The notes: generated from the sequence alone by a model not told the origin. Positions 1 to 6,427 are shown, numbered from the stretch's first letter. The stretch is 14,691 nt of DNA from Baffinella frigidus (GCA_026770585.1 MU646860.1:157703-172393), one strand, 5' to 3'. Numbers and translations: made by a program.

Positions 1-150
<150 letters not shown>

Positions 151-168
151 AAATATTAAGAGAGTTAC

Positions 169-277
169 CTGGCGTCGCACAAACGTCGAGAGGTTCTCGC
201 CATACATCGACTCCCACTTGTACCCGAAGGTCAGCGAGTTGACGCGCCCCCCGCAGTCCCGCAGCAGCTCTGACGCC
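169..277 (-). CDS. putative internal exon A1 (protein of unknown function, possible OST-HTH-like fold)
   Basis: The minus strand reads a 36-residue open segment from an AG acceptor (279-278) to CAG|GTAACT, a good 5' splice site at 168-167. It starts in phase 2 (one base completes a split codon) and ends in phase 0. Residues begin [15 protein letters not shown] and include [15 protein letters not shown] second copy (A2, 522-588) differs by an in-frame 12-nt deletion, two synonymous changes and Met to Leu, which supports coding in this frame. Exon B ends in phase 2, so B joined to A reads ...EFHE-R-ASELL. The pattern LL..GG.V..L......YG..L resembles the OST-HTH/LOTUS winged-helix pattern, but this is a guess from spacing. 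The gene would continue off the left edge. Confidence 0.55.
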
Positions 278-520
<243 letters not shown>

Positions 521-521
521 A

Positions 522-588
522 GCCGTAGAGAGACTCCCACTTGTACCCGAAGGTCAGCGAGTTGACGCGCCCCCCGCAGTCTGACGCC
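522..588 (-). pseudogene. second copy of exon A (A2), truncated
   Basis: This copy matches the first 23 residues of A1 except for deletion of four residues (ELLR) and Met to Leu before Tyr-Gly. Codons for Ser and Tyr changed only at the third base. The AG before the homologous start is kept (minus strand, GCAAG). The match stops abruptly after Gly, where the frame enters TA repeat and no GT donor follows. It is best read as a duplicated exon whose 3' part was lost to microsatellite sequence. Confidence 0.5.
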
Positions 589-639
589 CTTGCGGGAGCC
601 AGGAGGTTCTGACGTTAGATTCAGGGATGAGGTTCCAGG

Positions 640-775
640 GAGGTTGTTGCGTTGGATTCCGGATTTGGGGTTTGAGGGTAAGGGTTTAGGGTTCAGGGTT
701 TAGGGATGCGGGTTCAGGGGTTAGGGGTTAGGGTTTAGGGTTTAGGGTTCGGTTTGAGGGCTTGGGGTTAGTGGT
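640..775 (+). repeat. telomere-like array (TTTAGGG/TTCAGGG variants)
   Basis: Roughly 130 bp of degenerate GGGTTTA, GGGTTCA and GGGTTTG heptamers on the plus strand. Confidence 0.9.
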
Positions 776-827
776 GTAGATGTATGCGAAGCACATGATG
801 TTGATCATTGCGGTAGGCTTCCGATGG
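771..827 (-). CDS. possible exon with a strong acceptor, unrecognised
   Basis: On the minus strand a pyrimidine tract (ACATTTTTTTTCACAG, ending at 828) is a near-ideal splice acceptor. The following sequence is open in one frame (HRKPTAMINIMCFAYIYTTN) before running into the telomere-like array. There is no second copy to test coding by comparison, so support rests on the acceptor alone. It lies between families A and B on the same strand. Confidence 0.22.
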
Positions 828-970
828 CTGTGAAAAAAATGTAAGATGAAAGTGATGCATAGGGCTTCACACTCAGTAACTAGACGCATAGCCCTTTCAT
901 GGTGCAAACGTTTCCCTCCCTGAAGCAGTAAACCCTCATGCATTTCATTCTTGCTCAGTAAGACGCACCT

Positions 971-1150
971 TAGGGTTTACTGTTTGGGGGGGGGTTGGGG
1001 TTTGGGGTTTGGGGTTTGGGGTTGGGGGTTTGGGGTTCGGGGTTTGGAGTTTGGGGCTACGGTTTACGGTTTACAGTTTAGGGTTTCGCGTTTAGGGTCT
1101 AGGGTTCAGGGTTTAGGGTTCAGGGTTCAGGGTTCAGGGTTTAACGTTGA
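971..1150 (+). repeat. telomere-like array inserted with a 6-bp direct repeat
   Basis: About 180 bp of GGGTTTG, GGGTTTA and GGGTTCA heptamers. GCACCT occurs immediately before (965-970) and immediately after it (1151-1156), and the flanks joined across it resemble the uninterrupted relative at 1701-1712 (GACGTACCTCTC). This suggests an insertion with target duplication next to the 5' splice site of exon copy B1. Confidence 0.85.
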
Positions 1151-1154
1151 GCAC

Positions 1155-1227
1155 CTCTCATGAAACTCAGTGATGCCCTCCATAGCCATGCACTTCCCAT
1201 TCGCATCCTCCCCGATCACCCTCCAGC
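1155..1227 (-). pseudogene. exon B copy 1 (B1)
   Basis: The minus strand reads WRVIGEDANGKCMAMEG then ITEFHE, ending GAGAG|GTGCTC. Compared with B3 it lacks the acidic front part (NGWWDDDDEE) and one codon after Lys (KC rather than KLY), so the indel is in frame. An AG at 1229-1228 could serve as acceptor. It lacks only the front of the unit, so it could be a functional shorter exon or a decayed duplicate. Confidence 0.45.
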
Positions 1228-1297
1228 CTAACACTAGGCAGACACACCTCTTGGTGAGCCCAAATAGAAGATAGACTGAGACGGGGCGAGGAAGACG

Positions 1298-1384
1298 GGT
1301 GTGGGGTTTGGGGTTTGGGGTTTGGGGTGTGGGGTTTGGGGTTTGGGGTTTAGGGTTTAGGGCTTAGGGTTTAAGGTGGAGCAC
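1298..1384 (+). repeat. telomere-like array at the donor side of exon B2
   Basis: GGGTTTG and GTGTGGG heptamers give way to GGGTTTA toward exon B2. Its left flank (GAGGAAGACG) and right flank (ACCTCTCATG) are contiguous, with only one base between, at 1696-1714 in another copy. The array therefore interrupts a known empty arrangement, exactly at the GAGAG|GT border. Confidence 0.88.
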
Positions 1385-1446
1385 CTCTCATGAAACTCGG
1401 TGATGCCCTCCGTAGCCATGCACAGCTTCCCATTCGCATCCTCCTC
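1385..1446 (-). pseudogene. exon B copy 2 (B2)
   Basis: The minus strand reads EEDANGKLCMATEG then ITEFHE and ends GAGAG|GTGCTC. The ACT/ACC change for Thr relative to the other copies is silent. The upstream half of the unit is absent. The sequence upstream on the minus strand (1447-1540) is unique and followed by element S1. Confidence 0.45.
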
Positions 1447-1540
1447 GTGAAGGCACCATCGGAGAAATGAGCCAGGCTAGTTACTCAGCGCTAATAAGGA
1501 GGCGTGCTTCTTCGCAGATTCCAAATTCAACACCTACTTA

Positions 1541-1679
1541 CCACTTAGCAGCCACCGGGGGCTTCGCGGATACAGTCCATCTACACGATTTGTACCAGAA
1601 TCTTATCCATCGCCCTGGAACCTAACCGGAATTTATCCTTGGATTCACGGTGAAACGGTCTTTGCTCGCTGCTGAGTGG
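1541..1679 (+). mobile_element. S1 miniature inverted-repeat element, copy 1
   Basis: A 139-bp unit bounded by CCACTTAGCAGC and GCTGCTGAGTGG (12-bp inverted ends, one mismatch), flanked by TA on both sides. A second 139-bp copy lies at 13273-13411 with about 15 differences by eye. It carries no open reading frame and is probably a non-autonomous DNA transposon. A TA target fits the Tc1/mariner group, though the second copy lacks the TA. Confidence 0.72.
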
Positions 1680-1706
1680 TAGACGGAGGCAGGGTGAGGA
1701 AGACGT

Positions 1707-1789
1707 ACCTCTCATGAAACTCAGTGGGTTTAGAGTTTAGGGTTTAAGGCTTATGGTTTAGGGTGGAGCACCTCTCATGAAACTCAGTG
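1707..1789 (+). mobile_element. telomere-like insert flanked by a perfect 20-bp duplication
   Basis: ACCTCTCATGAAACTCAGTG occurs at 1707-1726 and again at 1770-1789, with a 43-nt insert of GGGTTTA-type repeats (1727-1769) between. The duplicated 20 bp is the last part of exon B plus the GT of its 5' splice site. On the minus strand the outer copy continues GAGAG|GTACGTCTTCC, a near-perfect donor. This is an insertion of telomere-like DNA with target duplication, as in repair of a staggered break or reverse-transcriptase-mediated capture. Confidence 0.8.
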
Positions 1790-1884
1790 ATGCCCTCCGT
1801 CGCCATATAAAGCTTCCCATTCGCATCCTCCCCGATCACCCTCCCCCCCCCCTCCTCGTCATCATCGTCCCACCACCCGTTTTC
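1772..1884 (-). CDS. putative internal exon B3, most complete copy of exon B, unknown function
   Basis: The minus strand is open for 37 codons plus two bases, from a CTGCAG acceptor to GAGAG|GTGCTC. It opens ENGWWDDDDEE, continues RVIGEDANGKLYMA and ends TEGITEFHE. Copy B4 differs at third bases in Asn, Gly, Asp and Val codons, and copies B1/B2 vary by whole codons, so selection or recent coding history in this frame is likely. Entry phase 0 and exit phase 2 match the phase-2 entry of exon A1; the two together total 222 nt. An acidic, Trp-rich front and a Gly-rich turn are visible. I do not recognise the family. Confidence 0.58.
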
Positions 1885-1887
1885 CTG

Positions 1888-1949
1888 CAGGGTTTCGGGT
1901 TTAGGGTTTAGGGTTCAGGGTTTCGGGTTTCGGGTTTCGGGTTTCGGGT
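1888..1949 (+). repeat. telomere-like array between exon copies B3 and B4
   Basis: GGGTTTA then GGGTTTC heptamers. It is the only sequence between B3 and B4, abutting the CAG of B3 on one side and cutting B4 after Trp on the other. Confidence 0.88.
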
Positions 1950-2014
1950 CCAGGTTCCATCCTTCCCGATAACCTTGACCCCCCCTCCTCCCCATCATCC
2001 CACCAGCCATTTTC
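1950..2014 (-). pseudogene. exon B copy 4 (B4), 3' part replaced by array
   Basis: The minus strand reads ENGWWDDGEEGG then VKVIGKDG. Relative to B3 the Asn, Gly, Asp and Val codons differ silently and Arg/Lys, Glu/Lys are exchanged. The copy ends where the telomere-like array starts, with no donor site, so it is a broken or shuffled exon. Confidence 0.48.
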
Positions 2015-2039
2015 CTGCTCCCCCGCGATCGTTTCACTT

Positions 2040-2108
2040 CAGGCTTAGGGCTTAGGGCTTAGGGCTTAGGGCTTAAGGCTTAGTGTTTAGGGTTTAGGGT
2101 TTAAGGAA
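2040..2108 (+). repeat. telomere-like array interrupting the P/Q unit
   Basis: TTAGGGC then TTAGGGT units lie between TTTCACTTCAG and AGCCTTCAGC. The paralogue at 2376-2400 has these two flanks separated by a single T, so it is the empty state. Confidence 0.85.
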
Positions 2109-2159
2109 GCCTTCAGCTTTCAGGTTGATCCGAATGATTGATGCGGTTATTGACCGCAT
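2109..2159 (-). pseudogene. exon-like unit P, unknown function
   Basis: After GCAACAG on the minus strand, 17 codons are open: MRSITASIIRINLKAEG. Its relative Q (2387-2425) reads LSIIQLYLKAEGY. Ile, Leu and Lys codons differ only at the third base. P is cut at its 3' end by the array at 2040-2108. On the minus strand it lies just upstream of the B copies and may belong to the same gene. Confidence 0.35.
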
Positions 2160-2590
2160 CTGTTGCAGGTGTTGCAGGCCAGGTTTCGCTCGCCCCGTGT
2201 CACTGCTTTGAAGCAACTTTAAAAGCAAGTTTGAGCGGTGTTGATAGACTCAGGGTTGGTTGGTTGTCACACGAGAGAGAAGATAATCTCGAGGGACCTA
2301 CCCAGAGTCGTATATCACCGAGTATACAACGTATACGAAGATAAAAGCAAGTTTGTTGCTGCAGCTCCTCCTTCCGTTTCACTTCAGTAGCCTTCAGCCT
2401 TTAGGTACAGCTGGATGATTGATAGGGGGGGTATTGCTGCGCAGGTTTCGCTCGCCCCTTGGCTTCTCTGGTTGCCCTCTGATCTTTTCGATTCAACTCG
2501 GTCCAACCCTCTGATCTGTTCGGTTCAACGGTCGTAATCAGCAACAGTATCTTTGCCTGCAGCATCAGTATCAGCATCAGTATCTTTGCC
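2160..2590. other. gene-poor spacer with duplicated segments
   Basis: Apart from unit Q, this holds a shared block CAGGTTTCGCTCGCCCC (near 2178 and 2440), a 32-bp tandem duplication around CCCTCTGATCTNTTCGNTTCAAC (about 2474-2530), and CAGCATCAGTATC repeats (2561-2588). I see no convincing gene. Confidence 0.6.
2387..2425 (-). pseudogene. exon-like unit Q, paralogue of P
   Basis: The minus strand reads LSIIQLYLKAEGY, followed by TGA. Synonymous differences from P suggest past coding. The C-run just upstream blurs the frame. It represents the empty-site state for the array at 2040-2108. Confidence 0.33.
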
Positions 2591-2591
2591 T

Positions 2592-2675
2592 GGACCAGAC
2601 CTACCGTAGTTCATCCCATTCAGAACACCCCTTGTTCCATTCAGAACAAGGGATGAACTACGGTAGGTCTGGTCC
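2592..2675. repeat. foldback element with perfect 26-bp arms and an inner competing hairpin
   Basis: The left arm 2592-2617 is the exact reverse complement of 2650-2675. Within the 32-nt loop, CCCTTGTTC (2629-2637) pairs with GAACAAGGG (2644-2652), which reuses three bases of the outer right arm. Two mutually exclusive structures are therefore possible. CATTCAGAACA is directly repeated in the loop. Confidence 0.93.
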
Positions 2676-2905
2676 TAGGAGCCATAGGACAAACCATAGT
2701 CAATGCCGTATGCTAGCCGACTCTGGTATCGAAAGGATTTCCCCGAAGAACTCTCTCGCCCCTCGCAGGATATATTATCTGGGCCAGAAAAGATAGTTTC
2801 CAGAACAACTCTTTCACCGCTCACCGCTTTCCATCTCAACATGCCATGGCGTGCGCTGCCTCTGTCCGGCCAACGCAGAAACGCACAACAGATGCCTAGC
2901 TCGGC
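2675..2905 (-). CDS. candidate second exon of the 3508-start gene
   Basis: The minus strand is open from an AG at 2907-2906 to TAG at 2675, in frame with the 126-codon first exon if that acceptor is used (AELGICCAFLRWPDRG, then about 60 more residues). The alternative acceptor TTTGTTTTGTTGCACAG ending at 2955 has a far better pyrimidine tract, but joining there gives nine residues and a stop. The stop codon lies in the right arm of the foldback at 2592-2675. No family is recognised and the exon choice is unresolved. Confidence 0.25.
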   Translation of the reverse strand, partial: AELGICCAFLRWPDRGSARHGMLRWKAVSGERVVLETIFSGPDNISCEGRESSSGKSFRYQSRLAYGIDYGLSYGS

Positions 2906-2954
2906 CTGCGTCATCCCGGGATCATCAAACAGACGAGCTCGGAAGGTTCCCCGG

Positions 2955-3130
2955 CTGTGCAACAAAACAAACTCCCGTCAACATCGGTTTGAAAACAGTC
3001 AGTCAACAAGACTCAACAGGAGCTGGTTTCGTGCGGGCAGGGCACACCCTGCGACAGAAACTCTTCCGGCTCCCGCCCGGACAAACGCGGCACTAGCACG
3101 CGCTTGTTTGCAGCCCACAAACGGGCTCAC
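2955..3130 (-). other. candidate intron 1 of the 3508-start gene
   Basis: Donor GTGAGC at 3130-3125 and acceptor GTTTTGTTGCACAG ending at 2955 give a 176-nt intron with both borders near consensus. A longer version ends at 2906 and keeps a longer downstream frame. Confidence 0.35.
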
Positions 3131-3508
3131 CTTTGAGAGTGCCTGCCGCCAGGCCTTAGCTCGCAGTTGCGCGTTGTCCTCCGCCTCCCGTTGCCGCACC
3201 GCCCTCGTCTCTGGCTTTCCGGCGCGTCCCCACGGATTCCGCACCTCTCCCTTCACCGGTCCTGACCGCATTCTCGCCTCCGACATCGCGCAACGGTTCC
3301 CGATCCTAGAGGCCTGGCCGGAGGTCCGGAGAAGGTCCCATGGACGCGACGCCGCAAACGCAGCTGCAGAGGAAAGAGCTGGGCGGTGCGATGAGCTGGT
3401 GCTCGTCACCGCCAGCAGCGTCGTGGCGACTGCCAGTCTCCCAAACCACACCGCCGCAGGTTTCCGGCGACTTTGCGCCGTCATGGTTTCTCCTATCCTC
3501 CCACCCAT
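3131..3508 (-). CDS. candidate first exon of a plastid-targeted protein
   Basis: The minus strand is open for 126 codons from ATG 3508, with an in-frame second ATG at codon 9 in good context (ACC ATG). Residues 9-36 give a basic start (MTAQSRRK) and a hydrophobic stretch (LAVATTLLAV) typical of a signal peptide. SSAAAFAASRP follows near residues 47-57, where Phe after Ala matches the transit-peptide start used by red secondary plastids (cryptophytes, diatoms). The next part is Arg/Ser-rich with few acids, and then a charged helix-like region (RQREAEDNAQLRAKAWRQALSK). The frame ends at AAG|GTGAGC, a consensus 5' splice site in phase 0. The mature domain is not recognised. Alanine-rich frames arise easily in GC-rich DNA, so this is moderate support only. 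Confidence 0.42.
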
Positions 3509-3689
3509 CTCTCCGTCCCGTCTCCCTCACTTCTTTCAATGTCCGGCGCAACTCCGTGACGCTCCCGGGCAGGGATCTGGCGTGGAGAAAGCAGAGGTAG
3601 CAATGCAGCGCTCTCCGACCCTTCCGCAGGGACCCTTCCGTAACCACCCTATTTTTTCTGGCCCCGGCAGTTTGGCGACCAGATTTTGA

Positions 3690-3925
3690 GACTTTCAATG
3701 CGAATATATTTGTTACAAGTATTATAATCTCTTACAACAGTTATGTAATGCTATAAAATTAAATTTAAAGTGTGCTCAAGACGTTTGCATCTTCTGAAAT
3801 CTCCCGTGGAAACATATTAAGTAACGTGCAGAGCCGGAATTAAACACGTCATTTTCGATTTAACAACTCAATTATAAACTTTTGACCGCAACAGGTTTTT
3901 CTTTTTCTTTTTTTCTTTAAGGGCC
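3690..3925. other. AT-rich segment upstream of the candidate gene start
   Basis: This is the only unique AT-rich, repeat-free stretch in the window, sitting upstream (minus-strand sense) of ATG 3508. It could hold a promoter, but I see no unambiguous motif. Its right end, 3895-3920, is a pyrimidine tract that is the A-rich tail of repeat copy G1 on the minus strand. Confidence 0.4.
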
Positions 3926-3929
3926 CCCT

Positions 3930-4027
3930 GGTGACCGCATCAAAAATTGTGGGACCCGCAGGAACGGGGCTGCCCCGGAGATGGGGGGTTTCGCACCTTC
4001 GCCTCCGTCCCACAACAACGTGTAGTG
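3930..4027 (-). pseudogene. G-family conserved frame, copy 1
   Basis: The minus strand reads HYTLLWDGGEGA then APFLRVPQFLMRSP. It aligns with G3 (QYSLVWNGDEGA, VPLLRDPQFLTRTP) with conservative exchanges Ser/Thr, Leu/Val, Asp/Asn, Phe/Leu and no stops. Both copies are followed on the minus strand by an A/G-rich tract, here AAAGAAAAAAAGAAAAAG, reminiscent of a retroposed 3' tail. The family is not recognised. Confidence 0.42.
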
Positions 4028-4442
4028 TGTGACCTAGTTGCCCAAAACCCCCCGCAACGGGGCCGCCCGCAACGGGGTCTTGGAACGTGGTCGTGTATCA
4101 GTGGGTGCGCTTACGAGTGCGCTTTCGGGCCGGTCCGAGGGCCGGCCCGAATTTCCTCTGAAATTCTGCTGTGTTCCTCGATTCTCGGCAAGGTGAAGAG
4201 GTGTCGCGGGAGAAGACGGTTCGATCAATGCGCCTTCGTCTCCGTTCTACACCAACGTGTAGTGTGAGAGAACTCCAGATCCGTGTAGTACCAAAAACCC
4301 CGCAGGCGGTCTTATAATGTGGTCATGCCGGTCTTGTAATCAATAAATTCTCAGTGTGTTCCTCGATTCTCGGCAAGGTGGGGAGGCGCCGCGGGAGAAG
4401 ACGGTTCGATCTATGCGCTCGAAGTCGTGCCATTGGTCGGAA
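4028..4442. repeat. tandem and diverged copies of the G repeat (G2 region)
   Basis: The block GTGTTCCTCGATTCTCGGCA and the following 45 bp occur at about 4171-4232 and 4353-4415, a near-identical tandem duplication with period about 182. A G-family relative at about 4230-4345 contains an in-frame stop (minus strand LV-stop-NGDEGA). A GC-rich inverted repeat GGGCCGGTCC/GGGCCGGCCC lies near 4128-4150. Confidence 0.7.
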
Positions 4443-4571
4443 GAGAGATTGACAATTTATCGCCAAACAGTCAGCGTCAGTATCGCACATGCTACGCAGT
4501 GTGCCATTACTGTACCCCGTGGCGGCCACTCATTCGAGCATTTTCCGGACGGATTCTAACTCCACCTCCTA
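4443..4571 (+). mobile_element. R3 short interspersed element, copy 1
   Basis: A 129-bp unit starts GAGAGATTGACAATTTAT and ends ACTCCACCTCCTA. It is flanked by CCATTGGTCGGAA (4430-4442) and CCATTGGTTGGAA (4572-4584), a 13-bp target duplication with one mismatch. Three other copies are in the window. The length, lack of inverted ends and variable target duplication (6-13 bp) fit a retroposed SINE-like element better than a cut-and-paste transposon. Confidence 0.75.
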
Positions 4572-4682
4572 CCATTGGTTGGAACCTTCAAGAGAAACCA
4601 CCAGCCCTCACGATTGGACCAAATCGTCGATTTTAGTTTGTACCAAAAAACGTTCTTTCTTTCTTTCTTGTTTCCCGCCGAA

Positions 4683-4871
4683 TGGTGTCCGTGTCAAGAA
4701 TTGCGGGTCCCGCAGCAACGGGACTACCCTTGCGATGATGGTGTTCGCGCCTTCGTCTCCGTTCCACACCAACGAGTACTGCGTGAGTAAACGAACTCCA
4801 GATCCTTGTGTATTTGCCCAACCCCCCCCGCAACGGGGTCTTAGAACGTGGCTGGTCTTGTAATCAAGCAA
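4683..4871 (-). CDS. G-family conserved frame, most intact copy (G3)
   Basis: The minus-strand frame runs from 4871 through a conserved block at 4805-4683: GSGVRLLTQYSLVWNGDEGA, then ARVVPLLRDPQFLTRTP. It continues open into a Lys/Glu-rich tail encoded by a GAAA repeat (to 4608). Conservation with G1 is at the protein level. G2 has a stop and G4 a frameshift, so most copies are dead. I cannot name a family. It may be the coding 3' end of a retroelement given the A-rich tail, or another duplicated exon. Confidence 0.42.
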
Positions 4872-4949
4872 CGCTCCCTGCGCTCGAAGTTGTCACCTGT
4901 TGACACGCCACGTCACTGCAACAATCGCGGTTCATCCGCCAGCATCGCT

Positions 4950-5036
4950 GGGCCCTTTAGGTCCTTGAGGTTCTTCGAGCTCCCAACATGGGCGGACACC
5001 GGAACTGGTTCTGCAGAAAAGCCATGCTTTCTCCTT
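4950..5036 (-). pseudogene. K-family conserved frame, copy on minus strand
   Basis: The minus strand reads KEKAWLFCRTSSGV then RPCWELEEPQGPKGP. The family has at least six copies in both orientations (4950, 5796, 6428, 6590, 6848, 7526). Leu is TTA in one copy and CTC in others, a double synonymous change that argues for former coding. Confidence 0.4.
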
Positions 5037-5275
5037 GTGGTTGGGAGACGCCTCGGGGTGAACATTCCGCCGGAAATTACGTACCAGTTTTAAAACTCAA
5101 AACACCTTGCTTTGGGGGGTTTAAAAATAATCGACGCCGGAATCCGGCGGTCTTCAAGGGCATTACGTACCGCCAAATTCGACCATTTGTGCAAACCGTC
5201 AGGGCTGGTGGTTGGTTGGGTACGCTGCGGGGTGTACCCAACCCAGCCGAACGCGACTGTACGCGCAAGGCAGTA
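5037..5275. other. spacer with a small hairpin
   Basis: No gene or dispersed repeat recognised. GTTGGGTA (5214-5221) and TACCCAAC (5235-5242) form an 8-bp stem. Confidence 0.5.
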
Positions 5276-5360
5276 CAGGGGTACCTCACTCATAAGAAAA
5301 CGCCCCCCCCCAGGAACCTACAGTAGGCCTATGCCTAGGGCCCTAAGGTGGTCCTAGCTA
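5276..5360 (+). mobile_element. M element, left half
   Basis: Starts CAGGGGTACCTCACTCATAA after a TA, then a C-tract and the internal CCTACAGTAGGCCTATGCCT block. The right terminal repeat is missing. It is a truncated copy of the family described at 7580-7688. Confidence 0.75.
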
Positions 5361-5489
5361 CCTCCCAGGCAAGGGTCTATCATTACAGGCAAGAGTCTAT
5401 CATTACTATCATTACTTAATTCTATCCGCACCTCCCAGGCCTCGTGAAAGGGGATTCGAGTTGTCCTACTAACGGCGATGAGATGCTTA

Positions 5490-5650
5490 CACGGAGTGTT
5501 TGCGCCGCTGTCTCCGTTCTTCGACAACGGTAGTGTGTGAGAGAACCCCAGATCCTAGCTGCCCAAAACCCCCCACAGGTGGTCTTGAGGCGTGGTCATG
5601 CTGGTCTTGTATCACCAACCCTCACGGTCTTGCAATCAATAAAGTCTCTC
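5490..5650 (-). pseudogene. G-family copy 4, frameshifted
   Basis: Nucleotide similarity to G1-G3 is clear (AGAACCCCAGATCC, GGTCTTGAGGCGTGGTCATG, CTGGTCTTG...ATCAATAAA), but the conserved frame loses one base near 5525. It ends in CAATCAATAAA on the plus strand, shared with the repeat near 4340. Confidence 0.5.
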
Positions 5651-5795
5651 CTTCAGGATGCCTGAAGTATCCCGCACTTGCTCGGCTCTCGCAATCCACC
5701 AGCCACCAGAAGAGAACCAGGTCGGGATATGTCACCTGCAGTAAATTTCGCCCAGACTCAACCCTCAGGGTTTAAGTCCTGAGGGGGGGGGGTAT

Positions 5796-5932
5796 TTTAG
5801 GTCCTTGAGGTTCTTTTAACTCCCAACATAGGCGGACAGCGGAACTGGTTGTGTAGAAAGGCCATGCTTCCTTCAGGATCACATCTTTCAGCTCCACCCC
5901 GATCTGGTTCACTTCGGGAGGTTGGTCGGTGG
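5796..5932 (-). CDS. K-family conserved frame, longest copy
   Basis: The minus strand is open from the R3 border through QPPEVNQIGVELKDVILKEA, then WPFYTTSSAVRLCWELKEPQ, to GPK. It shows the order of the unit: an upstream QPPEVNQ part, VELKDVI, then WxFxxTSS and LCWELxEPQGPK. In the 6428 copy the order is LCW...KPKGPEG then VELKDVI, so units may be tandem. Function is unknown; dispersal on both strands suggests a mobile-element or recombined exon origin. Confidence 0.4.
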
Positions 5933-6064
5933 TAGGAGGTGGAGTGAGAATCCATCCGGAAAATGCTCGTATGAGCGGCCGACACGGGGTACAGTAAGTG
6001 GCACAATGCGTCGAGCATGTGCTGTGCTGACACTGGTTGTTTGGCAATAAATTGTCAATCTCTC
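5933..6064 (-). mobile_element. R3 element, copy 2, inserted in a K/H repeat
   Basis: 132 bp in minus orientation, ending CAATCTCTC on the plus strand. The flanks GGTTGGTCGGTGG and TGGTGGGTGAGTGGCAGAAG fuse to GGTTGGTGGGTGGCAGAAG, present uninterrupted at 6269 and 6549. It therefore has an empty-site comparison and an imperfect duplication of about 9-10 bp. Confidence 0.75.
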
Positions 6065-6427
6065 TGGTGGGTGAGTGGCAGAAGCGGTGCACCGCATCGG
6101 GATATGTCACCTGCAGTAAATTTTGGAGCTCCACCCCGATCTGCCCTCGGAGACAGACTGAGCGGGGTATAAAATGGACCGTTCATAGTCTGGTAATGGC
6201 ACGGGTTAGGCAAGAACGGCGAACCCTCTTTAATAAATTCAGTAATCAGTAATCGGTTCACTTCGGGAGGTTGGTGGGTGGCAGAAGCGGTGCACCGCTT
6301 CCGCCACCCACCAACGCCTACTGGGCACTTAAGAGATAGAGGGGCTGCTCCAGGGGTGCGGGTTCTTATATTCGAGATAACCCTGTAACGGTTCTTGAAT
6401 TCGAGAGACCCCATGTAACCCCGAGGT
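6065..6427. repeat. mosaic of short repeats with a 46-bp palindrome
   Basis: Holds GGGATATGTCACCTGCAGTA (also near 5725), a TATA-like GGTATAAAATGG at 6166, a second CTTCGGGAGGTTGGTGGGTG block, and a palindrome at 6270-6315 in which 21-bp arms with one mismatch surround TGCA. I see no gene; the TATA-like motif has no supported transcript. Confidence 0.65.

Noticed and set aside
2703-3689. 328-residue open frame on the plus strand, the longest in the window
   Set aside because: It is antisense to the candidate plastid-targeted frame and shows no recognisable domain or hydrophobic pattern. GC-rich DNA with few stop codons gives open frames on several strands here. I cannot exclude it without transcripts.
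4443-4571. R3 as a coding sequence (frames such as ERLTIY...VPRGG...HFPDGF are open in several copies)
   Set aside because: More than one frame stays open in several copies, differences are not biased to third positions, and exact target duplications show it is an insertion.
6160-6240. TATA-box promoter at GGTATAAAATGG
   Set aside because: Lies in a mosaic of repeats with no supported coding segment downstream; a single AT-rich motif is expected by chance.
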